In this document: positions 27,729 through 36,227 of the stretch, in pieces | Layout: each line of letters begins with the position of its first letter | How positions within the stretch are numbered: position 1 is the first letter of the stretch | Source: JAEUTH01 sp039931675 | GTDB taxonomy: Bacteria > Bacteroidota > Bacteroidia > AKYH767-A > OLB10 | DNA: 64,000 bases | NCBI GenBank assembly: GCA_039931675.1 | Contig: JBDTRM010000023.1 | Span: forward strand, 1-64,000 | Reading direction: 5' to 3' | Notes under the pieces: generated by a model | What the model was told of the DNA's origin: nothing | Database searches by the model: none | What the model saw: only the letters and a program-made list of their open reading frames with translations | Program-made: the position numbers and the translations under genes

Positions 27729-27899
27729 TCAAGCAGTGGGCGGAATAGTCGTTGTAGGTTTTGCAACAGCACCACCAACATTCGCACTCCGCATTTTCTT
27801 TTTATACATACTCCAATTATAATCAACTGCTTTAACAGATTTCTTCCTTTTATAAAACGGATTAAACCTTGTGATAAAGTTTTTATATTTTCGTAAAAA
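27729..27899 (-). pseudogene. 3' gene fragment, repeat family F (copy 1)
   Basis: An open minus-strand frame with no start codon, bounded upstream by a stop at 27900. It encodes a basic, Tyr/Lys-rich C-terminus: NPFYKRKKSVKAVDYNW, SMYKKKMRSANVGGAVAK and TTTIPPTA. Partial copies of the same segment occur at 28632, 28835 and 29582, all on the minus strand. I do not recognise the parent protein. The fragment overlaps the probable promoter region of the gene at 27911. Confidence 0.55.
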
Positions 27900-27910
27900 T
27901 TATTTCAGTC

Positions 27911-28120
27911 ATGATTACAGAAAATAAACTTACCAATTTGCAATTAGAGTTATTAAAAAGCTTTAAATATGTAAAAGATGAAAAGCAATTGAATGATATT
28001 AAATCTTTATTGAATTTATATTTCCACAAACAACTTGAAGCGGCTATTGAAGAGGAAGAAAAATCAAGAAACTACACAACTGAAATTTATGAAGAATGGT
28101 TGCGTAATTCCACGAAATAA
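27911..28120 (+). CDS. Putative antitoxin of a PIN toxin module
   Basis: 69-residue acidic helical protein (KNEL-rich, EAAIEEEEKSRNYTTEIYEEWL) 9 bases upstream of a PIN-domain gene. Size, charge and position fit an antitoxin that binds and represses the toxin downstream; I cannot name the DNA-binding fold. Confidence 0.65.
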   Translation: MITENKLTNLQLELLKSFKYVKDEKQLNDIKSLLNLYFHKQLEAAIEEEEKSRNYTTEIYEEWLRNSTK

Positions 28121-28129
28121 TCAAAGCCA

Positions 28130-28531
28130 GTGAAAGTTGTATTAGATACCAATTGCTTTATCAGTTGCATCGGTAAAAATTCCAGGCATCGCAAAGTGTT
28201 CGATGCTTTTCTAAATGGAAGCTATGTCCTATGCCTTTCTACAGAAGTACTGTTAGAGTACGAAGAAAAATTCAATCAGTTTTGGGGCGCTAAAGTAACT
28301 TACAATTTATTAGCAACTATTCTCACAGCACAGAACATTTCGCTACACTCTATTTTTTATAATTTCAGATTAGTTGAAGGAGATGTGGACGATAATAAAT
28401 TTTCAGATTTATATCTTTCAGCGTCTGCTGATATTTTAGTCACCAACGATTCAAAACTTATAGCGCTTCGAAAAAAGGGTTATCCTGTAGTTGATGTCAA
28501 AACAATTAGCGAGTTCATGATTCTTTTATAA
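28130..28531 (+). CDS. PIN-domain toxin (COG1569-like)
   Basis: 133-residue putative ribonuclease toxin starting at GTG. The PIN motifs are present: VVLDTNCFIS (first Asp), a conserved Glu in STEVLLEYEEKF, and the C-terminal acidic pair region DNKFSDLYLSASADILVTNDSKL. It pairs with the small gene just upstream. All expected acidic residues remain, so it is likely functional, in contrast to the PIN gene at 53920. Confidence 0.82.
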   Translation: MKVVLDTNCFISCIGKNSRHRKVFDAFLNGSYVLCLSTEVLLEYEEKFNQFWGAKVTYNLLATILTAQNISLHSIFYNFRLVEGDVDDNKFSDLYLSASADILVTNDSKLIALRKKGYPVVDVKTISEFMILL

Positions 28532-28631
28532 AATATATGTTGTTTCTGTAATCATTCAAAAAACTTCAAGAATCAACTCCAAACTAAATTCACTTGTTAT
28601 TTTTCAGGAGGAGCTCCGCTATTTCCTACTC

Positions 28632-28700
28632 CTTATTTTCTTCTTGTACTTACTCCAATTATAATCACCCACTTTCACAGATTTTTACTTTTATAAAACG
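28632..28700 (-). pseudogene. Repeat family F fragment (copy 2)
   Basis: Minus-strand DNA matching the FYKxKKSVKAxDYNWSKYKKK segment of copy 1, but one base is missing in the Lys codon run, so the frame is broken. Located just after the PIN toxin. Confidence 0.55.
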
Positions 28701-28715
28701 AGGTGCATAAACCGA

Positions 28716-28824
28716 ACTGTCCTGTTGATTCCGAAGCATCGGAAGAAACATCTTTCTTCAAATGAAGTAGCTGCTACTTTTGGAGAAAGTTCCTTCTCCC
28801 GACCATCGGGATCAGGAGGACAGT
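28716..28824. repeat. Small element with 14-bp terminal inverted repeats
   Basis: Left end ACTGTCCTGTTGAT (28716-28729), right end ATCAGGAGGACAGT (28811-28824), 12 of 14 bases complementary. Inside are further hairpins (GGAGAA-AGTTCC-TTCTCC and CCCGA-CCA-TCGGG). No ORF. It lies exactly between family F copies 2 and 3, and may be a small non-autonomous element. With the two fragments it accounts for most of the gene-free stretch 28532-28937. Confidence 0.5.
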
Positions 28825-28834
28825 ACTCGGAAAC

Positions 28835-28890
28835 GCCAATTATAATCATCTGCTTTAACAGGTTTCTTACTTTTATAAAACGCTTTAAAA
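28835..28890 (-). pseudogene. Repeat family F fragment (copy 3)
   Basis: Minus-strand match to FYKSKKxVKADDYNW, only ~18 codons remain. Directly upstream of the promoter for the DUF6934 gene. Confidence 0.55.
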
Positions 28891-28908
28891 TGAGATTATG
28901 AAATAAAC

Positions 28909-28916
28909 TAACTTTG
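28909..28916 (+). promoter_or_regulatory. -7 promoter box (TAACTTTG)
   Basis: Matches TAnnTTTG. It lies 22 bases before the ATG at 28938 and overlaps the TTG that would start the longer reading frame, which argues for the ATG start. A -33 TTTG is not obvious. Confidence 0.5.
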
Positions 28917-28937
28917 GCTCAACACAATTTCAAAAAT

Positions 28938-29363
28938 ATGCAACTGCCCAAATACCAACTTAAGGCTGAAAAATCATTAATGGTTTTCGAGTTTACCAGT
29001 ATCGGACCAAAAGGAAATATTCCAAAGCTTGTAAAGTTTAGCGAAACCAACCTGAAAGACCTTTATAACCTGGCTTTTGGCGACAAGGATTTAAGTACAG
29101 GTGGCATAAACGATTTGGTGATTTCAAATAATGGCGATAGCGAAACAGTTTTGTCAACTGTAGTTTCAACAGTTTATGCATTCACTGAACGTTATCCTTA
29201 TGCATGGGTTGTTGCCACAGGCAGTACAAATTCGAGAACACGATTATACCGAATGGGAATATCAAAATACATTTTAGAAATTAAAAAAGACTTCCAGGTT
29301 TTCGGACTTAGAAACGATGAATGGAAAAGTTTGAAAAGGAAATTGAATACGGAGCATTTTTAG
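28938..29363 (+). CDS. DUF6934 family protein
   Basis: 141 residues from ATG 28938 (MQLPKYQL). Recognisable family sequence: FEFTSIGPKGNIPKLVKFSE, YNLAFGDKD, DLVISNNGDSETVLSTVVSTVYAFTERYP and ATGSTNSRTRLYRMGISKY. Such genes are common in Bacteroidota next to a ~55-residue partner, as here. I infer a toxin-antitoxin-like pair; no catalytic motif is known to me. Confidence 0.7.
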   Translation: MQLPKYQLKAEKSLMVFEFTSIGPKGNIPKLVKFSETNLKDLYNLAFGDKDLSTGGINDLVISNNGDSETVLSTVVSTVYAFTERYPYAWVVATGSTNSRTRLYRMGISKYILEIKKDFQVFGLRNDEWKSLKRKLNTEHF

Positions 29364-29392
29364 TTAAACGGAAATACTCTTATTTTTGCCTT

Positions 29393-29560
29393 ATGACAAT
29401 TAAAGAATTAAATAAAAAGAAAACGCCCATCGTTACAATTGATAACTCCCTGGAGAAGTTTAAGAAACTTCCTTTATTCCAGGACAAGGTGGACAAGGCA
29501 AACGAAATACTTCGTAAGGTAGGGTTGCCAAAAACGAAGTTACGCCAGGGGTTGCGTTAG
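29393..29560 (+). CDS. Small partner of the DUF6934 protein
   Basis: 55-residue basic protein from the ATG at 29393 (MTIKELNKKKTPIVTIDNSLEKFKKLPLF, ending GLPKTKLRQGLR). A longer frame starts inside the preceding gene. A TATTTTTG box at 29381-29388 lies only 5 bases before this ATG, so a near-leaderless internal promoter is possible. Function unknown. Confidence 0.6.
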   Translation: MTIKELNKKKTPIVTIDNSLEKFKKLPLFQDKVDKANEILRKVGLPKTKLRQGLR

Positions 29561-29581
29561 AAGTTGCAATTTTCAAATTTA

Positions 29582-29665
29582 TTATTGCAACGTCTTAATA
29601 TCTTTTAAACCAGATACATCATCTGCTTTAACAGCTTTCTTACTTTTGTAAAACGGCTTTAAACC
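29582..29665 (-). pseudogene. Repeat family F fragment (copy 4)
   Basis: Minus-strand reading GLKPFYKSKKAVKADDVSG then LKDIKTLQ and stop. It matches copies 1-3 up to the ADD, then has a different end. In-frame stops just upstream mean it cannot be a complete gene. The spacer to trmB also carries ACTTACG-type short tandem repeats (29689-29716). Confidence 0.55.
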
Positions 29666-29747
29666 CCAAACCTATCACTTGTGACTTATCCCTTACGACT
29701 TACGACTTACGGCTTTTACACGAATAAATATTTTCCTTTGCAACATT

Positions 29748-30419
29748 ATGGGCAAAGATAAGTTAAGGCGCTGGGCTGAGTTAGAAACCTTTGAGCGCAC
29801 ATTTCAACCAAAGATGGATTTCCCGATGCCTGATTTTTACCTGAAAGGCAAATGGAATTCAGATGTTTTTAAAAATGAAAATCCAATCGTGCTCGAGTTA
29901 GGCTGCGGGCGTGGTGAATACACCGTTCACCTTGCAAAAAATTTCCCACAAAAGAATTTTATCGGCATTGATATAAAAGGTGCTCGATTGTGGCGCGGAG
30001 CAAAAACAATAAACGAAGAAAAAATTCTCAACGCTGCTTTTGTACGAATGCGCATAGAATTTATTGAAAATTTTTTTTCTCCACACGAGATAGGCGAAAT
30101 ATGGCTCACCTTTCCCGACCCGCAAATTAAAGACAAGCGCGAACATCGCAGGTTAACTCACCCCGCTTTCATCGAACGCTACAAACGTATGATGAAACCC
30201 AACGGAATTCTGCATTTAAAAAGTGACAGTGCAGAGTTTTATGAATACACACTACAATCACTCGCACAAGAACAAGGAAAGTTTTTAGTGAAAACAAATG
30301 ATTTATATAACAGCCATATCGTTGACGAAATTCTCAGCATAAAAACTACTTATGAAAATATTTTTCTGAAAGAAGGAAAGAAGATTACATATATTAAGTT
30401 TCAGTTTGGTGAAGGTTGA
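29748..30419 (+). CDS. trmB: tRNA (guanine-N7-)-methyltransferase
   Basis: 223 residues, normal length. It methylates guanosine 46 in the tRNA variable loop using SAM. The SAM-binding loop is VLELGCGRGEYTVHLAK (~48-64), followed by FIGIDIKGARLWRGAK; the tRNA-binding/catalytic signature is WLTFPDPQIKDKREHRRLTHP. A TTCCTTTG box near 29731 may be its -7 promoter element. Single gene. Confidence 0.95.
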   Translation: MGKDKLRRWAELETFERTFQPKMDFPMPDFYLKGKWNSDVFKNENPIVLELGCGRGEYTVHLAKNFPQKNFIGIDIKGARLWRGAKTINEEKILNAAFVRMRIEFIENFFSPHEIGEIWLTFPDPQIKDKREHRRLTHPAFIERYKRMMKPNGILHLKSDSAEFYEYTLQSLAQEQGKFLVKTNDLYNSHIVDEILSIKTTYENIFLKEGKKITYIKFQFGEG

Positions 30420-30533
30420 AGTCCGATGTCAGAAGTTAGAAGTCGGAAGTCGGAGATCGGAATTATAGATTCAGAAATAATCGTTGCGACAACGCATCAA
30501 TTTATTTTTCTCCGAATAAATAAACATCAATAG

Positions 30534-30656
30534 CGAGTGACATCAGTCACTCGTAAGCCGAAACATTCTTTGGAGCATCACTTTCGGGAAGTTCCTTCAA
30601 CTTCCCGAAAGTTGCCCGGAGTAAAATGTCTGACACCCGAAAAGGTGTCTGACATT
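30534..30656. repeat. Three consecutive intergenic hairpins
   Basis: (1) 30534-30553: CGAGTGAC-ATCA-GTCACTCG, perfect 8-bp stem. (2) 30580-30612: ACTTTCGGGAAGTT-CCTTC-AACTTCCCGAAAGT, perfect 14-bp stem, same family as 6841-6873. (3) 30625-30656: AATGTCTGACACC-CGAAAA-GGTGTCTGACATT, one mismatch. The 410-base gene-free stretch 30420-30829 also holds AGAAGTCGGAAGTCGG tandem motifs at ~30430-30460 and a pyrimidine-rich tract near 30727-30784. Confidence 0.75.
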
Positions 30657-30829
30657 GGATAGTCTTCAGGAAAATTAATAAGGCAGTAAGTTTATTAAGC
30701 GAACTAAAGATTCGCTGTTACATTGTTCCCGACTCTCATTCCCATATCCCCATATTTCCATATTTCCTTATTCCCGAATTCCCCACACCTAATCTTTTTC
30801 TACATTTGAAAAGTTGATTCAATTCGCCT

Positions 30830-33800
30830 GTGCTAAAAACATATAACAAAAAACATTATCGCTTATTATTCTTTGCGCTGCTCCTTTTTGCAGTGGGATT
30901 CAGCTATGAATATTATTACATCACTAAATTAAATGACCGCGCCTTAATTGTTAAACGGGTGCAGGAAACTTTAAATGAAAAAAATCGTGTAATAAATATT
31001 TACCTGAATCAGCTTACTGATGCATTAATAAAAGCCGGAAATGATAAGGTTCTTTTTAATCGCGCTGCAAGTAAAATAAAACCGCCCGGGAGTGATGTTT
31101 CAATTTTTATTTATGAAAATGATGATTTGAAATACTGGAGTGACAACAAAATTGAGCTTAAATCAACAGATAAGCCAAACATAGGTAATGAGGAAATGAG
31201 TTTTTTCAACTCTGCTTATTATGAATTTTTCAGGCGCAATGCAGGCGCTTATAAAATCACGGCATTGCTTTTTTTAAAACGAAGCAATAATAAGTTTGAA
31301 AACATCTATGTGCAAAATGATTTTAATGATGACTTTAAGTTAGGCAGCAATGTATTGTTCGGATCCAAAGTATCATCAACGCAAAACAATGTTATTTACA
31401 ACACAAAACGCAATGTGCTTTTCTACCTGTTGTTTTCAAAGGAAACAAAAAAACCTGTCCCGCTTTTACTGCCGTTTATTTATTTAATAGCCATCATTAT
31501 TTTTCTTGCATGGTATTACACTTTCGTAATGCATTTCGCAAAATATGAATTAGTGTGGGCATTTTTATTGATGGTGCTGTTGGGTCTGGCATTTGTTTTA
31601 ATTGTAAGTTTCAGGCTGCCCAATGGGCTTTTTGAATTGAACCTTTTTTTACCGGCATTATATGCAAGCTCTAAATTACTTTACTCATTAGGTCATTTAT
31701 TATTGGCCACGCTCATTATCACTTTTTATGTGGTGTGCTTTCACGGGTATGTTAATCAGCTTAACATCAATCCTAAAAAATATGCGGAGAACCGCTGGAT
31801 GCAATTGCTGCCTGTAATGGCTTTCGTGGTGATTTTATTTTTTGCTGCATTTGTAATTTCACTCGCAAGCGGTTTGGTGCTTAATTCGAAAATATCTTTT
31901 GCTGTTGATAATGTACTCGACCTGTCGCGATACAGCTTTGCCGGATTAGTAATAGTTTTTTTACTGATGTTTTCATTTTACTTAGTATGCGATGCAGCCT
32001 TGCGTTTTGTATTAAGAACACATTATGGTTTTTTACGCACTTTCTCATTTTTTGTGACTGCGCAAATTATATTCCTGCTTGTCTGTTATCCATTGCGGAA
32101 CACAGAATTTTTCATGCAGTTTCAATGGATCACCTATTCTGTTACCCTTGGGGTAATGGCCATAGTGGGATTGCTGCTGCTGGTTTCGCAAAAGGAATAT
32201 ACTTTTTATAAATCCATCTGGCTGGTGCTTACTTTTTCGGCATATACTGCTATTATACTGCAGGATCTTACTATTAAAAAAGAACAACAGCAGCGCACTG
32301 CTTTTGCTGATAAATTAGAAAACGAAGGCGACCTGATGGCGGAATATTTATTTGAAGATATTTTTGAAAAGTTAGCTTATGATAAAATCATTTTAACTTA
32401 TTTATGCAATGACAATCCTGAAATTACCTTAAATACCACTACAGAAAAAAATATAAGTAACCGCCTGATGCAAAATTATTTTTCCGGCTATTGGTCAGGT
32501 TATGATATAAGGATACACACGTTTAATCACAACGGGCTGCCAATATCCAATACATCAGACACTGCCAAATCAATATCGCTGTATGATAAAATTATCAGCG
32601 AACAGGGAAAGGAAACACAAACGCAGGGATTATATTCTTTAAAGAGCACATCAGGCATTACATCATACATTGGCAAAATAGTGGTGCGTGACACTGATAA
32701 TAATAACATTGTTGCAGGCAGCATTATTATGGAGCTGAATTCAAAAATCACCAAGAATGAATTAGGTTATCCGGGTTTGCTCATCAGCCAGAAACAAGCA
32801 AGCAAGCTTGAGGGTCAAACCTATTCGTATGCGCTCTATCAGAATAATGCCCTCGTGAGCCAGAACGGAAACTTCAGTTACAATTCAAGCAGTTTTTATT
32901 ACAAAGCACTGGCAGGCCCTGTGGGCGATCATTTTATGACAATGGATAAAATCTCTTACCTGATAAGAGTATTGCCCAATGGTGATTTAATAGTAGTGAG
33001 CAAACCGCTATCTGGATTTGGCGTATTCTTTACCATTTTCATTTACATTTTTACGCTGTTCTTTTTATGGTATGTTTTCTTTTTTATTGTTTTTAAACTC
33101 ATCACAAATTCTTTTCAATTTCAATTCGATTTTAAAAGCCGCATACAATTAACTGTAACTACAGTGATCATTATCATAATGTTCACCATTGGTTCAGTAA
33201 CCATTTATAACATCATTGATAACTATAACAGTTTACAAGATCAAAAGCTGATTGAAAAGCTTAGCTCTGTATTATTGGTCATTGAAAATGAAACACGCTA
33301 TCAGCCACTCACAGGTCTAACTATAGAAACAGAGTTGGGATATAAATTTTCGGAACTCAGCAATGCGTTAAACTGCGACTTTAATATTTATGACGACAAA
33401 GGGTTTTTGCTTTACTCTACTCAGCCCAAAGTTTTTGAGTTGAATTTATTAGGTTACACCATTAACCGCACGGCTTTTGAAGAATTAAAAAACAATCCCA
33501 AGCTTAATTTTGTGCAGGAAGAAAATATTGGTTCGCTTAATTATATAGCAGCTTATGAACCTATCAGTAATTACAAAAATAAGGCCTTAGCCTATCTTAA
33601 TCTTCCTTATTTTAAAAACGAATCCGATTTAAATAAAGAGATTTCAGCTATCTTAGTAACACTGATCAACATTTACATTCCCGTTTTCTTTATCAGCTTA
33701 GTGATTACACTTTTTTTATCACAGCGCCTTGCTAATCCTTTACGGTTAATTCAAAATAGTTTATCAAAAGTAAGGTTGGATAAATCAAACCAGCTTATAG

Positions 33801-34573
33801 AGTGGCACAGGGATGATGAAATAGGTGCATTAGTAAAACAATACAACCACATGGTAGGGGAGCTTGAACGCAGTGCTGAAATACTGGCGCAGAGCGAGCG
33901 CGAAACAGCATGGCGCGAAATGGCAAGACAAGTGGCGCATGAAATAAAAAATCCGCTTACGCCTATGAAGTTAAGTGTGCAGCACATGTTACGGGCTATG
34001 GAAGACGAGCATCCTGACTTTGATAAATTAGTAAAACGATTTTCTGAAAACTTAGTTGAACAAATAGATACGCTCAGTAATATTGCAACTGAGTTCAGCA
34101 ACTTTGCCAAGATGCCACGTGCTAACAATGCGGTAATAAACCTGCAGTCTATTTTGAGAAACTCAACAGAGTTGTATGGCATAGAAAAAAATATAACGGT
34201 TATTTTTAATGAATCGCAGGATGAAATGCTGGTGTATGCTGATAAAAATCAACTGCTGCGTGTGTTCAGTAATTTGCTTAAGAATGCCATACAGGCAATA
34301 CCTCAAAGCAAGAAGGGATTGGTAAAAGTAAGTGTGACCGAAGACACAAATACCTATACGGTAGTAGTTAATGATAACGGTTCAGGAATACCGGAAGATA
34401 CACGCGAACGGATTTTTACACCAAACTTCACCACCAAAACCACGGGAACAGGTTTGGGGCTTGCAATAGCCAAGCAGATTGTTGACAATGCACAAGGTAA
34501 AATATGGTTTGAAACCCAGGTAAATGTCGGTACCACTTTTTACATCATGTTGCCAAAATATTCTCACGCCTGA
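30830..34573 (+). CDS. Large orphan membrane sensor histidine kinase (NtrY-like)
   Basis: 1247 residues starting at GTG. The N-terminal ~750 residues hold many membrane segments (near 12-30, then a cluster ~205-480 and one at ~735-760) with two extracytoplasmic sensor regions. A last membrane pair (~770-800 and ~940-965) is followed by a HAMP-like linker (LANPLRLIQNSL). HisKA motif MARQVAHEIKNPLTPMKLS carries the phosphoacceptor H1037. The ATPase domain has LLKNAIQAIPQ (N box), DNGSGIPEDTRERIF and TTGTGLGLAIAKQIV. No response regulator gene is adjacent, so its partner is elsewhere. Confidence 0.88.
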   Translation: MLKTYNKKHYRLLFFALLLFAVGFSYEYYYITKLNDRALIVKRVQETLNEKNRVINIYLNQLTDALIKAGNDKVLFNRAASKIKPPGSDVSIFIYENDDLKYWSDNKIELKSTDKPNIGNEEMSFFNSAYYEFFRRNAGAYKITALLFLKRSNNKFENIYVQNDFNDDFKLGSNVLFGSKVSSTQNNVIYNTKRNVLFYLLFSKETKKPVPLLLPFIYLIAIIIFLAWYYTFVMHFAKYELVWAFLLMVLLGLAFVLIVSFRLPNGLFELNLFLPALYASSKLLYSLGHLLLATLIITFYVVCFHGYVNQLNINPKKYAENRWMQLLPVMAFVVILFFAAFVISLASGLVLNSKISFAVDNVLDLSRYSFAGLVIVFLLMFSFYLVCDAALRFVLRTHYGFLRTFSFFVTAQIIFLLVCYPLRNTEFFMQFQWITYSVTLGVMAIVGLLLLVSQKEYTFYKSIWLVLTFSAYTAIILQDLTIKKEQQQRTAFADKLENEGDLMAEYLFEDIFEKLAYDKIILTYLCNDNPEITLNTTTEKNISNRLMQNYFSGYWSGYDIRIHTFNHNGLPISNTSDTAKSISLYDKIISEQGKETQTQGLYSLKSTSGITSYIGKIVVRDTDNNNIVAGSIIMELNSKITKNELGYPGLLISQKQASKLEGQTYSYALYQNNALVSQNGNFSYNSSSFYYKALAGPVGDHFMTMDKISYLIRVLPNGDLIVVSKPLSGFGVFFTIFIYIFTLFFLWYVFFFIVFKLITNSFQFQFDFKSRIQLTVTTVIIIIMFTIGSVTIYNIIDNYNSLQDQKLIEKLSSVLLVIENETRYQPLTGLTIETELGYKFSELSNALNCDFNIYDDKGFLLYSTQPKVFELNLLGYTINRTAFEELKNNPKLNFVQEENIGSLNYIAAYEPISNYKNKALAYLNLPYFKNESDLNKEISAILVTLINIYIPVFFISLVITLFLSQRLANPLRLIQNSLSKVRLDKSNQLIEWHRDDEIGALVKQYNHMVGELERSAEILAQSERETAWREMARQVAHEIKNPLTPMKLSVQHMLRAMEDEHPDFDKLVKRFSENLVEQIDTLSNIATEFSNFAKMPRANNAVINLQSILRNSTELYGIEKNITVIFNESQDEMLVYADKNQLLRVFSNLLKNAIQAIPQSKKGLVKVSVTEDTNTYTVVVNDNGSGIPEDTRERIFTPNFTTKTTGTGLGLAIAKQIVDNAQGKIWFETQVNVGTTFYIMLPKYSHA

Positions 34574-34979
34574 AAAATTGGTTATGGTTTTTAGTTTGTA
34601 GTTGTGGTTTAAAAATGTTTTCGGTTTTAGTTCCAATGTATCGGGAGGGTTTGAAAAAACGTAATATAAAATACCAGCATGGATTAAAACTGAAAACTAA
34701 AATCATAAACAAGATAATCAAAACCAGGAACCAATAACTAATAACAAATTACGTCATATTCACACCAATAAAGTTTCTTATATATTCGCGCACTTTCAGA
34801 AACGGTTTGTGGTTTTTAGTTTTTGGTCGTGGTTATAAAAAGTTAGCGGTTTAAGGCTGGAGTTTGAAATAGCGTTTAGTTTGATAAAAACTAAATATTA
34901 AATATTGGCTTGAACAAAAACTGTAAACTAAAACTAATGACAAGAAAACTAAAACCAAAAACCAAAAACGAATAATAAA
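34574..34979. repeat. Two tandem ~190-bp imperfect inverted-repeat units
   Basis: Unit 1 (~34580-34757) and unit 2 (~34808-34975) each begin with GGTTTTTAGTTTGTAGTTGTGG-like G/T-rich DNA and end with A/C-rich sequence (AAAACCAAAAACC type) complementary to the start. Each could fold into a long hairpin. No ORF, no known element ends; the right arm of unit 2 abuts the start codon at 34980. Confidence 0.5.
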
Positions 34980-35387
34980 TTGTCTCGTCCCATTCGAATT
35001 TTAATTGCAAAGGTTGGTCTTGATGGTCACGACCGCGGAGCTAAGGTAATAGCATCGTTTTTACGTGATGCAGGTATGGAAGTAATTTATACCGGCCTTC
35101 GCCAAACGCCTGAAATGGTTGTAAACGCAGCCATCCAGGAAGATGTGGATGCTATTGGTGTGAGCATTCTTTCAGGAGCACACATGACAGTGTTTCCAAA
35201 AATCATGAACCTCCTCAAAGAAAAAAATATCAATGACATACTCATTACAGGTGGAGGAATTATTCCCGATGCTGATATGGAAAAACTTTACCGGATAGGT
35301 GTTGGAAAATTATTTCCTCCCGGAACTGATACCAAAGAAATTGTTTCTTACATAAAAGAATGGGTTGAGAGCAATAGGAAATTTTAA
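34980..35387 (+). CDS. Cobalamin-binding domain protein (methylmalonyl-CoA mutase C-terminal type)
   Basis: 135 residues from TTG, which gives the MSRPIR start typical of the family. The B12-binding signature is D-G-H-D-R-G at ~15-20 (KVGLDGHDRGAKVIASFL), with ILSGAHM and ITGGGIIP downstream. It is a free-standing copy of the small mutase domain, presumably partnering a catalytic acyl-CoA mutase subunit encoded elsewhere. It is followed 18 bases later by an enoyl-CoA hydratase, hinting at shared acyl-CoA metabolism. Confidence 0.88.
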   Translation: MSRPIRILIAKVGLDGHDRGAKVIASFLRDAGMEVIYTGLRQTPEMVVNAAIQEDVDAIGVSILSGAHMTVFPKIMNLLKEKNINDILITGGGIIPDADMEKLYRIGVGKLFPPGTDTKEIVSYIKEWVESNRKF

Positions 35388-35405
35388 ATCAAATGTAAAT
35401 TAATA

Positions 35406-36185
35406 ATGAATTATCAAAACATCATCACGAAAAACGAAAACGGCATTTTAACGATTACAATTAATCGCCCAGAAAAATTAAATGCATTAAACGCCCAAAC
35501 CCTTTCAGAGTTAGGCAATGCAATTACTGATTTGCAAACAGATGCAAATGTAAGAGTAGTAATACTTACCGGTGCCGGTGAAAAAGCTTTTGTAGCCGGT
35601 GCTGATATTACTGAGTTTTCAGGATTGGATGTTAAGCAAGGCGCTCAGTTAGCACGGGCAGGGCAGGAAGTATTGAACATGTTTGAAAACAGCACCAAAC
35701 CTGTTATTGCAGCAGTTAATGGTTTTGCTTTAGGAGGAGGATGCGAACTTGCAATGGCATGTCATATTCGAATTGCAAGTGAAAATGCAAAGTTCGGACA
35801 ACCGGAAGTAAAGTTAGGTTTAATACCGGGTTATGGCGGCACGCAACGGTTGGTAAGATATATTGGTAAAGCCAAAGCAATAGAACTTTTAATTACTGCC
35901 GATATGTTAAGCGCTGCTGATGCATTAACATGGGGATTAGTCAACCACGTAGTTCCTGCTGCTGACCTGATCAGTAAGTGCGTTGAGATAGCAGAAAAAA
36001 TAAAACAACAGGCTCCGCTTGCAGTTGCTTCATGCCTGGTGTGTGCAAATGTTGCTAACGATGATACTAAAAATGGCTTCGATAAAGAGGTTGACGAATT
36101 TGGAAAATGTTTTGCAACTGCCGATGTGAAAGAAGGCACCTCTGCATTTACTGAAAAACGAAAAGCAGTGTTTATAGGAAAATAA
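35406..36185 (+). CDS. Enoyl-CoA hydratase/isomerase family protein
   Basis: 259 residues, the normal crotonase length. Conserved features: NRPEKLNALNAQTLSEL, oxyanion-hole segment FVAGADITEFSG, ALGGGCELAMACHIRIA, and GQPEVKLGLIPGYGGTQRL with catalytic Glu residues in the G-C-E-L and P-E-V positions. Likely hydrates 2-enoyl-CoA in fatty-acid or amino-acid breakdown. Probably co-transcribed with the B12-binding gene before it and acylphosphatase after it. Confidence 0.93.
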   Translation: MNYQNIITKNENGILTITINRPEKLNALNAQTLSELGNAITDLQTDANVRVVILTGAGEKAFVAGADITEFSGLDVKQGAQLARAGQEVLNMFENSTKPVIAAVNGFALGGGCELAMACHIRIASENAKFGQPEVKLGLIPGYGGTQRLVRYIGKAKAIELLITADMLSAADALTWGLVNHVVPAADLISKCVEIAEKIKQQAPLAVASCLVCANVANDDTKNGFDKEVDEFGKCFATADVKEGTSAFTEKRKAVFIGK

Positions 36186-36227
36186 CCTGTTCCGCTTTCA
36201 GAATTTTTTTCAAAAATTTTTATTGCA

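Noticed and set aside
28601..28910. Attachment site or integron-like recombination site among the family F fragments
   Set aside because: The repeats read as gene ends, no integrase is present, and the inverted repeats do not match known attC structure; kept only as a repeat.
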